A DNA stretch of 8,839 nucleotides from Actinomycetales bacterium (GCA_015655615.1 JAATES010000089.1:1-8839), one strand, 5' to 3'; positions 1 through 6,437 are shown, numbered from the stretch's first letter. Translations and numbers: made by a program. The notes: a model not told the origin generated them from the sequence alone.

Positions 1-53
1 AGCGCCGTCAGGGCGGCCTTGCGGCGCGAGCGCGTCACAGACGTCGGGTTCAT
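1..53 (-). CDS. N-terminal start of an unidentified gene, cut by the left window edge
   Basis: On the minus strand an ATG at 53-51 opens a frame that stays open to the window edge and gives MNPTSVTRSRRKAALTA. A strong purine-rich ribosome binding site (GGGAGAGGGAGAG, complement of 55-67) sits just upstream and supports this start. Only 17 residues are visible. They are a basic, Ser/Thr-rich N-terminus (RSRRK), compatible with a cytoplasmic tail before a membrane segment, but this does not identify the product. The gene lies downstream of the TetR-type regulator in the same orientation, across a 228-bp gap with repeat motifs. It is therefore the most likely target of that regulator. An efflux or membrane transport protein would be a common partner, but that is a guess from context only. 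Confidence 0.6.
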   Translation of the reverse strand, partial: MNPTSVTRSRRKAALTA

Positions 54-90
54 GCTCTCCCTCTCCCGGATCGGCGTCGTCCGGCCTCGA

Positions 91-108
91 CCAGATCGCA
101 CCAGATCG
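91..108. repeat. Tandem direct repeat CCAGATCG x2
   Basis: CCAGATCG occurs at 91-98 and again at 101-108, a 10-bp period, about one helical turn. It lies between the putative promoter of the leftward gene and its ribosome binding site, so it would fall in the 5' leader. A protein-binding role is possible, but the repeat is short and could be chance. Confidence 0.35.
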
Positions 109-145
109 TGTGCGGATCGAACCGACGTCGACGTTCACCACTGAA

Positions 146-174
146 AACATGAGCGTTTCGCTCCAGAACATGAG
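146..174. promoter_or_regulatory. Candidate TetR operator: paired AACATGAG boxes around an inverted repeat
   Basis: Two identical 8-mers, AACATGAG, lie at 146-153 and 167-174, exactly 21 bp apart (two helical turns, so on the same face of the DNA). Between them and overlapping the first is the perfect inverted repeat GAGCG-TTT-CGCTC (151-163). The cluster falls just downstream of the candidate -10 box of the leftward gene, a usual place for repressor binding. TetR-family dimers bind short inverted repeats, and the only regulator gene in view is the adjacent TetR gene. Assignment to that protein is inference. Confidence 0.35.
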
Positions 175-175
175 G

Positions 176-206
176 AGCCTATCCGGCGAGACTCATCGGT
201 ATACAA
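176..206 (-). promoter_or_regulatory. Candidate promoter of the left-edge gene
   Basis: On the minus strand, TTGTAT (complement of 201-206) and TAGGCT (complement of 176-181) could serve as -35 and -10 elements. The -10 fits the actinobacterial TANNNT pattern, but the 19-bp spacer is longer than the usual 17-18. Transcription would start near 168, giving a leader of roughly 115 nt before the ATG at 53. The repeats at 146-174 would then overlie the start site. This is a weak call from motif similarity only. Confidence 0.25.
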
Positions 207-221
207 GGTGCGTCCATGATC

Positions 222-239
222 CGAGACGGCGGTGTCTCG
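222..239. repeat. Short inverted repeat downstream of the TetR gene
   Basis: CGAGAC-GGCGGT-GTCTCG is a perfect 6-bp inverted repeat with a 6-nt loop, located 43 bp after the TetR stop codon in its direction of transcription. It could act as a weak terminator or processing hairpin for the tetR transcript. There is no following T tract on the minus strand and the stem is short. It may instead be another protein-binding site. Confidence 0.3.
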
Positions 240-281
240 ATGGACGAGTCCAGGACTCTCGGCGAGCGGCGTCGAGCGGTG

Positions 282-1406
282 TCAGTCCTGGGGGGTGGCG
301 TGGGGCGGCAGCACCGTCTCGCCGGGTGCGCTCGCGGGCACACCGGTGACCGGCGCCCCGCCGTCGCTGAGCAGCAGCGTGGCGAAGGTGCGCTCGGCGG
401 CGTCGAGGTCGATCGCCTCGCCGTTCTCGAGGATCGATGAGCGCATCGCAGCGTGGATGCGCCGCAGCAGCGCGGTGCCGTCCTGTTTGGACGGGGCATC
501 CTCGCGCAGCTCGTGCAGGAGGGTGAGCAGACGGGCGCTGTGCGCGGTGCGGACCGCGACGGTCTCTTCGTGGCTGGTGTCGATGAAGTGCAGCCAGAGC
601 GACTCCGGGTCGGAGCGGATCTCGGTGTAGCAGGCGATCAGCGAGGCGTAGAGACCCACCTGCCAGCTGGGAGCACCGTCCATCAGCTCCCGGCTCGCCG
701 CGAAGACGCGGTCGAGCACCCGCTGATACCGGGCGAGCGCCGCCGAGCTGACGCGGTCCGGGAGACGGTCGTCGGTCTGCTCGAACAGAGTGCGGACGAT
801 CTGGTCCAGGTCGTCCGTCAGGGAGGGGAGCAGGGCCGCGCTGCCTGCCGCGACGTGCTCCTCGACGAGCGCCCACACCGCAGCCACGATGCTGCGAGCC
901 GCGATCGGCGAGGCGGCGCCGTTGTGATCGCGGGCAGCACGCTCGATACGTTCCGAGAGCCGGTGCAGGTGCCGCTCGCGTCGTTCGAAGAAGCGGGGAC
1001 CGAGCCAGGCGGCCTCGGTGACCACGACGCGTGCGACGTCGGGGTCGGTGGCGACGGAGCCGAGCAGCGTGCCCAGACATCGCCGCAGCCGGTCGGGGGC
1101 CTCCGTCGTCGCGTCCGGATCGTCCCACACCGCGAGGGCCGGCGCGAGGAGCGAGCCGAAGGCCGCGTCGTACATGTCCCAAAACGCGCTCGGGCGGTTG
1201 TCGTAGAGCTGGTAGAACGTGGCCGTCGAGACGCCGGCGTGCTTGGCGACGCGCGACACCGAGCTGGCCTCGTAGCCGTCGCGCGCGACCACCTCGAGCA
1301 GCGCGTGGAGGATCCGGTCACGCTGGTGGGCCTCGACGACCTCGCGCGCGAGCAGCCGAGGGCCGGGCGGCAGACGCAGGTCGTCCGTCGTCGTGCTGTC
1401 GCTCAT
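282..1406 (-). CDS. TetR/AcrR-family transcriptional regulator with extended, probably duplicated, effector region
   Basis: This 374-residue protein is predicted to be a DNA-binding repressor that releases its operator when a small ligand binds. Residues about 25-75 form a typical TetR_N helix-turn-helix (RDRILHALLEVVARDGYE, then VSRVAKHAGVS and the recognition-helix region TATFYQLYDN). The family is usually about 190-230 residues. Here a first effector-like helical region spans about 80-210 and a second, similarly sized helical region spans about 222-346, with a low-complexity tail (347-374) rich in Pro, Ala and Gly. The ATG at 1406 is preceded by GGAAGGGA, a plausible ribosome binding site 4 nt away; the stop is TGA. 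It is transcribed away from pcrA and toward the partial gene at the left edge, its most likely target. Ligand and operator cannot be deduced. Family assignment is firm; the two-domain reading is inference. Confidence 0.9.
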   Translation of the reverse strand: MSDSTTTDDLRLPPGPRLLAREVVEAHQRDRILHALLEVVARDGYEASSVSRVAKHAGVSTATFYQLYDNRPSAFWDMYDAAFGSLLAPALAVWDDPDATTEAPDRLRRCLGTLLGSVATDPDVARVVVTEAAWLGPRFFERRERHLHRLSERIERAARDHNGAASPIAARSIVAAVWALVEEHVAAGSAALLPSLTDDLDQIVRTLFEQTDDRLPDRVSSAALARYQRVLDRVFAASRELMDGAPSWQVGLYASLIACYTEIRSDPESLWLHFIDTSHEETVAVRTAHSARLLTLLHELREDAPSKQDGTALLRRIHAAMRSSILENGEAIDLDAAERTFATLLLSDGGAPVTGVPASAPGETVLPPHATPQD

Positions 1407-1475
1407 CAGGTCCCTTCCGTCGCCGCTCCCAGACCCGCTTCGCCCGGTCGTCCGCCGGGCAGTGTCTGTGTGTCC

Positions 1476-1495
1476 TTGACGAGGCTACCCGTCCA
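1476..1495 (-). promoter_or_regulatory. Candidate tetR promoter -10 within an imperfect inverted repeat
   Basis: The minus strand reads TAGCCT at the complement of 1483-1488, a TANNNT -10 box about 77 bp before the tetR ATG. It is embedded in the imperfect inverted repeat TTGACG/CGTCCA. No convincing -35 is visible. Many TetR proteins repress their own gene through such sites, so this is a candidate autoregulatory operator, but the symmetry is modest. Confidence 0.25.
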
Positions 1496-1625
1496 CGACC
1501 CCCGGGGTCAGCACCGACCGCGCGTCGAATGGCGGACCGCGCGGGGTGGGGCGTGTCAGAGCCGAGGCCGGGAGGGTCCCCGCTGGGTCGGGACGGCGGG
1601 CTAGGTCCGAGTCCGAGGAACCGCC

Positions 1626-1631
1626 TACGCT
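1626..1631 (+). promoter_or_regulatory. Candidate -10 box for pcrA, possibly leaderless
   Basis: TACGCT matches the actinobacterial TANNNT -10 pattern and ends 9 nt before the ATG at 1641. Transcription would then begin at or within a few bases of the start codon. GAGAGGA lies between, but too close to the ATG for ideal ribosome binding. Leaderless mRNAs are common in Actinomycetota. No good -35 is visible, so confidence is low. Confidence 0.25.
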
Positions 1632-1640
1632 GAGAGGACC

Positions 1641-2516
1641 ATGACGACACTGTTCGACCACCTCACCTCACGATTGCCCTCCCTCGACCCGCGGCGCAGT
1701 GGCACGTCCTGTGATGACGCCGCCGACCGGGGCGACCCCGGAGCGGCTGTCGGCCGCGCCGGACGCGAGAGCGCTCGCGCTGACGAGTTGCTGACTGACC
1801 TCAACCCGGAGCAGCGCGAGGCGGTCATGCACCAGGGGTCGCCGTTGCTGATCGTCGCGGGGGCGGGCTCCGGAAAGACCAGGGTCCTGACCCGCCGCAT
1901 CGCCTATCTGCTTGCCACGGGCCGGGCCACCCCGGGCCAGATCCTTGCGATCACCTTCACCAACAAGGCGGCAGCGGAGATGCGTGAGCGGGTCGCCGAG
2001 CTGGTCGGTCCGGCGGCACGGCGGATGTGGGTGTCGACCTTCCATTCGGCATGCGTGCGCATCCTGCGCTCGGAGCACGAGTACGTGGGGCTGCGGTCGG
2101 CGTTCTCGATCTACGACTCGGCCGACTCCCAGCGGCTCTTGACGCTGGTGAGCCGCGAGTTCGACCTGGACGTGAAGAAGTTCCCCGCCAAGGTGCTCGC
2201 GGGCAGGATCAGCGACCTCAAGAACGAGCTCGTCACGCCTGAGGACTACGCGGCGCGGCTGGATCCCGACGACTTCGCCCAGATGCTGGGGAGCGTCTAC
2301 TCGCGCTACCAGGCGCGGCTCCGCCAAGCCAGCGCGGTCGATTTCGACGACATCATCATGCTGACCGTGCAGTTACTGCAACGTCACCCGGCTGTGGCCG
2401 AGCACTACCGGCGCCGGTTCCGGCACATCCTGGTCGATGAGTATCAGGACACCAATCACGCGCAGTACATGCTGGTGCGGGAGCTCGCCGGTGCCGTTCC
2501 GGCGCCGGACGCATAG
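1641..2516 (+). CDS. PcrA N-terminal fragment ending at the premature TAG
   Basis: This is the part that would be translated if the amber codon terminates. The 291 residues hold the Q motif, Walker A, Ia, Ib and the Walker B box VDEYQDTN, that is most of domain 1A plus the 1B insertion. Motifs III to VI are missing, so the fragment lacks the second RecA-like domain and the arginine finger in motif VI. It should not work as a helicase. It might still bind nucleotide or DNA if stable. The first 48 residues are a variable tail before the conserved LLTDLNPEQREAV start of the domain. Confidence 0.6.
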   Translation: MTTLFDHLTSRLPSLDPRRSGTSCDDAADRGDPGAAVGRAGRESARADELLTDLNPEQREAVMHQGSPLLIVAGAGSGKTRVLTRRIAYLLATGRATPGQILAITFTNKAAAEMRERVAELVGPAARRMWVSTFHSACVRILRSEHEYVGLRSAFSIYDSADSQRLLTLVSREFDLDVKKFPAKVLAGRISDLKNELVTPEDYAARLDPDDFAQMLGSVYSRYQARLRQASAVDFDDIIMLTVQLLQRHPAVAEHYRRRFRHILVDEYQDTNHAQYMLVRELAGAVPAPDA

Positions 2517-2569
2517 GTACCGGACGTCCCTGGCCAGGCCGGTCCGGCCGCGGCTGGCGGCGTCCCGCC
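2505..2569 (+). repeat. Repeat-derived linker and GC-rich inverted repeats around the premature stop
   Basis: CCGGACG occurs at 2505-2511 and 2520-2526, a 15-bp (5-codon) period. It encodes A-P-D-A-stop then V-P-D-V-P, so the TAG lies within a small tandem repeat. Directly after it are inverted repeats: CCGGAC/GTCCGG (2520-2525 with 2542-2547, starting 3 nt after the TAG), the palindrome CCTGGCCAGG (2529-2538), GGCCGG-T-CCGGCC (2537-2549) and GGCGG-CGTC-CCGCC (2556-2569). These can form alternative RNA hairpins. In DNA this GC-rich some such pairing is expected by chance. Confidence 0.5.
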
Positions 2570-4181
2570 GGCCGAGCTCACGGTGGTCGGCGACTCCGAC
2601 CAGTCCATCTATGCGTTCCGGGGCGCGACCATCCGCAATATCGTCGAATTCGAGGTCGACTACCCGAATGCCCGGACGGTCCTGCTGGAGCAGAACTACC
2701 GGTCCACCCAGACCATCCTGTCAGCGGCCAACGCCGTCATCGCACGCAATGACGGACGACGCCCCAAACGGCTGTGGACCGATTCCGGCGACGGCGAGCT
2801 GATCGTCGGCTACGTGGCCGACGATGAGCACGGCGAGGCCCGGTTCGTCACGGAGGAGATCGACCGGCTGGTCGACGCCGGCGAGGCGAGATACTCCGAC
2901 GTCGCGGTGTTCTACCGGACCAACGCGCAGTCGCGGGCGCTCGAAGAACTGCTGATCCGCGTCGGCCTGCCCTACAAGGTGGTGGGCGGAACCCGTTTCT
3001 ACGAACGTCGCGAGATCAAGGACGCCATCGCCTACCTGCGCGCGGTGGCGAACCCGGATGACGACGTATCCGTCCGGCGCATCCTCAACGTGCCCAAGCG
3101 GGGCATCGGCGAGCGCAGCGAGGCGGTCGTGGCCCAGTTCGCCTCACGGGAGCAGATCAGCTTCGACGCGGCGGTCAGCCGGATCGGCGAGGTCCCCGGC
3201 ATCGCGGCACGGACCGTGCGCCCGTTGCGGGCCTTCGCCGACCTCATGCGCGAGCTGCGCGAGCTCGCCGCCGGCGCCGCCAGTCCCGCGGCCGTCCTGG
3301 AGGCGGCGATGGACCGGTCCGGCTATCTCGCCGAGCTGCGGGGCAGCGACGACCCGCAGGATGCCACCCGGGTCGAGAACATCGCCGAGCTGCACGCCGT
3401 GGCCTCCGAGTTCGCCCAGGCCGAGCCTGACGGCGACGTCGTGGACTTCCTGGAGCGGGTCTCTCTCGTGGCCGACGCTGACCAGATCCCTGATGTCGAC
3501 GGCAGCGGCGTGGTCACCTTGATGACTCTGCACACCGCCAAAGGGCTGGAGTTCCCGGTGGTGTTCCTCACGGGAATGGAGGACGGGACCTTCCCGCACC
3601 TGCGTTCCCTGCACGACGAGGCCGAGCTGGCCGAGGAGCGCCGGCTCGTGTACGTCGGGGTGACCCGGGCGCGGCAGCGGCTCTATGTGACGAGGTCGGC
3701 GCAGCGGTCGGCGTGGGGGGCGCCCCAGGAGTTCCCTCCGAGCCGGTTCCTGGACGAGATCCCGGCCGGGCTCATCGACTGGCGGCGTAAGGAGTCCAGC
3801 ACCCAGGCACTGCGCAGCGGCTGGGGTGGCGGCTACGGCTCGGGCTCCTCTCGAGCATCCCGGAGGTCGGAATGGGATGACGACGACTTCGCCCCGGCCA
3901 TCGGGGGGAGTTCGCGTTCTGGCACCGGGGCCCGCACCAGGACCGGTGAGGTGCGGTCGGACTTCTCCGGGCAGGGCACCGGGCAGGCGTCCGCCGCGAG
4001 GCCGGACGATCCCGCTCTGCCGTCGTTCGCGCTCGGCGACCGGGTCACCCACGACTCGTTCGGCCTCGGCACCGTGGTCGGCCTGGAGGGGACGGGCCGC
4101 AATGCAGTGGCCAAGGTGGACTTCGGTACGGGTGATCCCAAGCGCCTTCTGCTCCGCATGGCGCCGCTGACCAAGCTGTAG
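2517..4181 (+). CDS. PcrA C-terminal portion, in frame after the TAG
   Basis: This portion stays open for 554 codons after the TAG and keeps motifs III, IV, V and VI, the 2A and 2B domains and the C-terminal Tudor-like segment. The first usable start downstream of the TAG is a GTG at 2583. It lies inside motif III (VVGDSDQ) without a clear ribosome binding site, so independent translation is unlikely. Its undecayed sequence argues that the stop is recent, artefactual or bypassed. Confidence 0.5.
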   Translation, partial: VPDVPGQAGPAAAGGVPPAELTVVGDSDQSIYAFRGATIRNIVEFEVDYPNARTVLLEQNYRSTQTILSAANAVIARNDGRRPKRLWTDSGDGELIVGYVADDEHGEARFVTEEIDRLVDAGEARYSDVAVFYRTNAQSRALEELLIRVGLPYKVVGGTRFYERREIKDAIAYLRAVANPDDDVSVRRILNVPKRGIGERSEAVVAQFASREQISFDAAVSRIGEVPGIAARTVRPLRAFADLMRELRELAAGAASPAAVLEAAMDRSGYLAELRGSDDPQDATRVENIAELHAVASEFAQAEPDGDVVDFLERVSLVADADQIPDVDGSGVVTLMTLHTAKGLEFPVVFLTGMEDGTFPHLRSLHDEAELAEERRLVYVGVTRARQRLYVTRSAQRSAWGAPQEFPPSRFLDEIPAGLIDWRRKESSTQALRSGWGGGYGSGSSRASRRSEWDDDDFAPAIGGSSRSGTGARTRTGEVRSDFSGQGTGQASAARPDDPALPSFALGDRVTHDSFGLGTVVGLEGTGRNAVAKVDFGTGDPKRLLLRMAPLTKL

Positions 4182-4278
4182 CGCAGCGGTCCCGCAACGC
4201 CTGGGGAAAGCACTACCCTAGGACCATCGTCTCGATGTTGAGAGCACCGCCACAGTCGGCCGAGGGAAGGACACCAGG
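4182..4278 (+). promoter_or_regulatory. pcrA-sucC intergenic region with candidate sucC promoter and ribosome binding site
   Basis: The 97-bp gap holds no gene and no clear terminator for pcrA. TACCCT at 4214-4219 is a possible -10 box for sucC; no matching -35 is evident. The sucC start is supported by GAGGGAAGGA at 4262-4271, a strong ribosome binding site with a 7-nt spacer to the GTG at 4279. sucCD may have its own promoter here or be read through from pcrA. Confidence 0.3.
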
Positions 4279-5457
4279 GTGGACCTGTTCGAATATCAGG
4301 CCCGCGACGTCTTCGAGAAGCACGGCGTTCCCGTGCTGGCAGGTGTGGTCGCGACCACACCGCAGGAGGCACGCGAGGGCGCAGCAAGGCTGCTGGCAGA
4401 CGGCAGCAGTGTCGTCGTCGTGAAGGCGCAGGTCAAGACCGGGGGCCGGGGGAAGGCGGGCGGCGTCAAGCTGGCTCGCAGCGCTGACGAGGCGGAGCAG
4501 CGCGCCGCAGAGATCCTTGGCATGGACATCAAGGGGCACACGGTCCACCGGGTGATGATCGCCGCCGGAGCCGACATCGCCCAGGAGTTCTACTTCTCGG
4601 TGCTGCTCGACCGGTCGAACCGGTCGTACCTTGCCATGGCCAGCGTCGAGGGCGGCATGGAGATCGAGCAGCTTGCCGTGGAGCGGCCAGAGGCGCTCGC
4701 CCGGGTCGCCGTCGACCCGCTGGTCGGTATCGATGAGGACAAGGCCGCGCAGATCGTCGACGCGGCGGGTTTTCCCGCCGCGATCAAGGACAAGGTCGCC
4801 GCAGTCATCCAGCGGTTGTGGACGGTCTACCGGGAGGAGGACGCCACGCTGGTCGAGGTCAATCCGCTGGTGCTCACGGGGGCCGGGGACATCGTGGCGC
4901 TCGACGGCAAGGTGACACTCGACGAGAACGCGTCGTTCCGCCACGGCGACCATGCCGCGCTGGAGGACAGGGCCGCCGCGGACCCCTTGGAGGCGAAGGC
5001 CAAGGAGAACGACCTCAACTACGTCAAGCTCGACGGCGAGGTCGGGATCATCGGCAACGGCGCCGGTCTGGTCATGTCGACGCTCGACGTGGTCGCCTAC
5101 GCGGGCGAGCGGCACGGCGGGGTCAAGCCGGCGAACTTCCTCGACATCGGCGGTGGCGCCTCAGCGGAGGTCATGGCCGCCGGACTCGATGTGATCCTGG
5201 GAGACCCGCAGGTCAAGAGCGTGTTCGTGAATGTGTTCGGCGGCATCACCGCCTGCGACGCAGTCGCCAACGGCATCGTGGCCGCTCTCGGGATCCTCGG
5301 TGACCAGGCGTCGAAGCCACTGGTCGTCCGGCTCGACGGCAACAACGTCGTGGAGGGCCGCCGCATCCTCACCGAGGCGGGCCACCCCCTGATCACTCTG
5401 GCCACCACGATGGACGGCGGCGCCGACAAGGCAGCCGAGCTGGCCGCGACGGCCTGA
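4279..5457 (+). CDS. sucC: Succinyl-CoA synthetase (succinate-CoA ligase, ADP-forming), beta subunit
   Basis: SucC is the beta subunit of succinyl-CoA synthetase, which interconverts succinyl-CoA plus phosphate and NDP with succinate, CoA and NTP in the TCA cycle. The 392-residue length is normal. The N-terminal ATP-grasp region begins [19 protein letters not shown], a signature start that fixes the GTG at 4279. It has the nucleotide-phosphate loop [14 protein letters not shown] (49-62), Mg-binding EVNPLV (193-198) and a downstream Asp in ALDGKV (D209). The C-terminal ligase/flavodoxin-like domain has [12 protein letters not shown] (259-270), [11 protein letters not shown] (284-294) and NVFGGI (318-323), which contribute to the active site at the alpha-beta interface. 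It is followed 26 bp later by sucD. Preference for ATP or GTP cannot be judged with confidence; ADP-forming is the default name. Confidence 0.97.
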   Translation: MDLFEYQARDVFEKHGVPVLAGVVATTPQEAREGAARLLADGSSVVVVKAQVKTGGRGKAGGVKLARSADEAEQRAAEILGMDIKGHTVHRVMIAAGADIAQEFYFSVLLDRSNRSYLAMASVEGGMEIEQLAVERPEALARVAVDPLVGIDEDKAAQIVDAAGFPAAIKDKVAAVIQRLWTVYREEDATLVEVNPLVLTGAGDIVALDGKVTLDENASFRHGDHAALEDRAAADPLEAKAKENDLNYVKLDGEVGIIGNGAGLVMSTLDVVAYAGERHGGVKPANFLDIGGGASAEVMAAGLDVILGDPQVKSVFVNVFGGITACDAVANGIVAALGILGDQASKPLVVRLDGNNVVEGRRILTEAGHPLITLATTMDGGADKAAELAATA

Positions 5458-5483
5458 GCCCCTACAGACGAGAGAGCACAGAC

Positions 5484-6374
5484 ATGGCAATCTTCATCGA
5501 CGAGACCTCCCGGGTCCTCGTTCAGGGCATGACGGGTTCGGAGGGCCAGAAGCACACCACGCGCATGCTGGCTTCCGGCACGACCATCGTCGGCGGAGTC
5601 AATCCGCGTAAGGCAGGCACCACGCTGGACTTCACCATCGAGGACGAGGACGTCGAGGTCCCCGTCTTCGGGACGGTGGCCGAGGCGGTGGCCGCGACCG
5701 ACGCCGACGTCTCCGTGATCTTCGTGCCACCGGCCTTCACCAAGGCAGCCGTCGTCGAGGCGATCGAGGCTGGCGTGCCCCTGATCGTCATCATCACCGA
5801 GGGCGTGCCCGTGGCCGACTCCGCCGAGTTCTTCACGCTTGCCGAACAGGCTGGCGTCCGGCTGATCGGGCCGAACTGTCCCGGGGTCATCAGCCCGGGC
5901 AAGTCGAACGTCGGCATCATTCCCGCGGACATCACCGGACCCGGCAGGGTCGGTCTGGTGTCCAAGTCAGGAACGCTGACGTATCAGATGATGTACGAGC
6001 TGCGGGACCTCGGGTTCTCGACGGCCATCGGCATCGGCGGTGATCCCATCATCGGAACGACGCACATCGATGCGCTCGCGGCTTTCGAGGCGGATCCCCA
6101 GACCGAGGCCATCGTCATGATCGGAGAGATCGGCGGCGACGCCGAGGAACGGGCTGCGGAGTACATCAAGGCCCACATCACCAAGCCCGTCGTCGGCTAC
6201 GTAGCTGGTTTCACTGCACCTGAGGGCAAGACCATGGGCCACGCCGGTGCCATCGTCTCGGGATCGTCGGGAACGGCGCAGGCGAAGAAGGAGGCGCTGG
6301 AGGCCGCCGGGGTCAAGGTCGGCAAGACGCCATCGGAGACCGCCCAGCTGTTGCGCGACGTCCTCGGCTCCTGA
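5484..6374 (+). CDS. sucD: Succinyl-CoA synthetase (succinate-CoA ligase), alpha subunit
   Basis: SucD is the alpha subunit of succinyl-CoA synthetase. It binds CoA and carries the histidine phosphorylated during catalysis. The 296 residues are full length. An N-terminal CoA-binding Rossmann fold contains [11 protein letters not shown] (15-25), GGVNPRKAG (37-45) and IITEGVP (103-109). NCPG (131-134), KSGTLTY (161-167) and GIGGDPI (183-189) lead to the ligase domain. The active-site histidine is H253 in GHAGAIVSG, equivalent to His246 of the E. coli enzyme. The ATG at 5484 is preceded by a weak GAGAGAG site. The 26-bp spacing after sucC, same strand, shows co-transcription and equimolar production of the two subunits. 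A strong hairpin follows the gene. Nothing is unusual. Confidence 0.97.
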   Translation: MAIFIDETSRVLVQGMTGSEGQKHTTRMLASGTTIVGGVNPRKAGTTLDFTIEDEDVEVPVFGTVAEAVAATDADVSVIFVPPAFTKAAVVEAIEAGVPLIVIITEGVPVADSAEFFTLAEQAGVRLIGPNCPGVISPGKSNVGIIPADITGPGRVGLVSKSGTLTYQMMYELRDLGFSTAIGIGGDPIIGTTHIDALAAFEADPQTEAIVMIGEIGGDAEERAAEYIKAHITKPVVGYVAGFTAPEGKTMGHAGAIVSGSSGTAQAKKEALEAAGVKVGKTPSETAQLLRDVLGS

Positions 6375-6407
6375 TCACTCGGCCGGCTGCCCGCGTGGCG
6401 GTCTGTG

Positions 6408-6437
6408 CCGGGGCCGTGAGCAGGCTCACGGCCCCGG
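6408..6437 (+). terminator. Strong hairpin after sucCD
   Basis: A perfect 13-bp stem, CCGGGGCCGTGAG and CTCACGGCCCCGG, closes a 4-nt CAGG loop 33 bp after the sucD stop. It is followed by TTACCGGATTTGA, not a real T tract. Intrinsic terminators without a U run are often proposed in high-GC actinobacteria. Only 31 bp separate the hairpin from the next start codon, so some transcripts may pass through into the membrane-protein gene. Confidence 0.7.

Larger units (their letters stand above)
54..281. other. Intergenic region between the TetR gene and the left-edge gene
   Basis: This 228-bp stretch has no convincing gene. The short plus-strand frames that cross it have no family features and run antisense into the regulator gene. 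It holds several short symmetric or repeated motifs: AACATGAG twice (146-153 and 167-174), GAGCG-TTT-CGCTC (151-163), the perfect palindrome ACGTCGACGT (125-134), CCAGATCG twice (91-98 and 101-108), and CGAGAC-GGCGGT-GTCTCG (222-239). It is locally richer in A/T than the flanking coding DNA, as expected for a promoter and operator region of the leftward gene. Confidence 0.5.
1407..1640. other. Divergent intergenic region between tetR and pcrA
   Basis: These 234 bp separate two divergently transcribed genes and should hold a promoter for each. The frames that cross it are very GC-biased shadows. On the minus strand TAGCCT (complement of 1483-1488) could be a -10 for tetR. It lies inside an imperfect inverted repeat, TTGACG-8 nt-CGTCCA (1476-1495, 5 of 6 positions matching), which would suit autoregulation. 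GACCGCGCG is repeated at 1516-1524 and 1535-1543. On the plus strand TACGCT at 1626-1631 lies close to the pcrA ATG. Confidence 0.45.
1641..4181 (+). pseudogene. pcrA: PcrA/UvrD1-type superfamily 1 DNA helicase gene interrupted by an in-frame TAG
   Basis: This gene encodes an ATP-dependent 3'-5' DNA helicase of the UvrD/Rep/PcrA family, which acts in nucleotide-excision repair and clearing of stalled replication or recombination intermediates. Read in one frame it is 846 codons, normal for actinobacterial PcrA. All motifs are present: Q motif (LNPEQREAV, about 54-62), Walker A AGAGSGKT (73-80), Ia ITFTNKAA (104-111), Ib TFHS (133-136), II VDEYQDTN (265-272), III VVGDSDQSIYAFRGA (315-329), QNYRST (351-356), IV VAVFYRTNAQSR (421-432), V TLHTAKGLEF (629-638), VI VYVGVTRAR (670-678), a Gly/Ser-rich linker and the C-terminal GDRVTHDSFGLGTV domain ending LLLRMAPLTKL. 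Codon 292 (2514-2516) is TAG, in a non-conserved linker between motifs II and III. No frame change occurs. The true C-terminus also uses TAG, so amber is a real stop here. The gene is either inactivated, misread in sequencing, or read through. Confidence 0.85.

Noticed and set aside
193..1182. A 329-codon minus-strand frame overlapping the TetR gene in another frame
   Set aside because: It is Arg/Ala/Pro-rich without motifs, and the TetR frame explains the region.
453..1604. A 383-codon open frame on the plus strand
   Set aside because: It is antisense to the TetR gene, whose helix-turn-helix is clearly readable on the other strand. The plus-strand product shows no recognisable family features.
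2514..2516. Amber codon reassigned to an amino acid throughout the genome
   Set aside because: The helicase gene itself ends with TAG at 4179-4181 exactly at the expected C-terminus, so TAG works as a stop in this organism.
2440..2600. Frameshift as the cause of the split helicase
   Set aside because: 1641 and 2583 are in the same frame, and the linker translates continuously except for the single TAG.
2583..4181. An independent gene starting at GTG 2583
   Set aside because: The start would fall inside helicase motif III, lacks a clear ribosome binding site and would yield a partial fold. It is the continuation of pcrA beyond the TAG.
4213..5115. A 300-codon minus-strand frame antisense to sucC
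   Set aside because: The sucC reading is unmistakable; the opposite frame is a by-product of GC-rich third positions.
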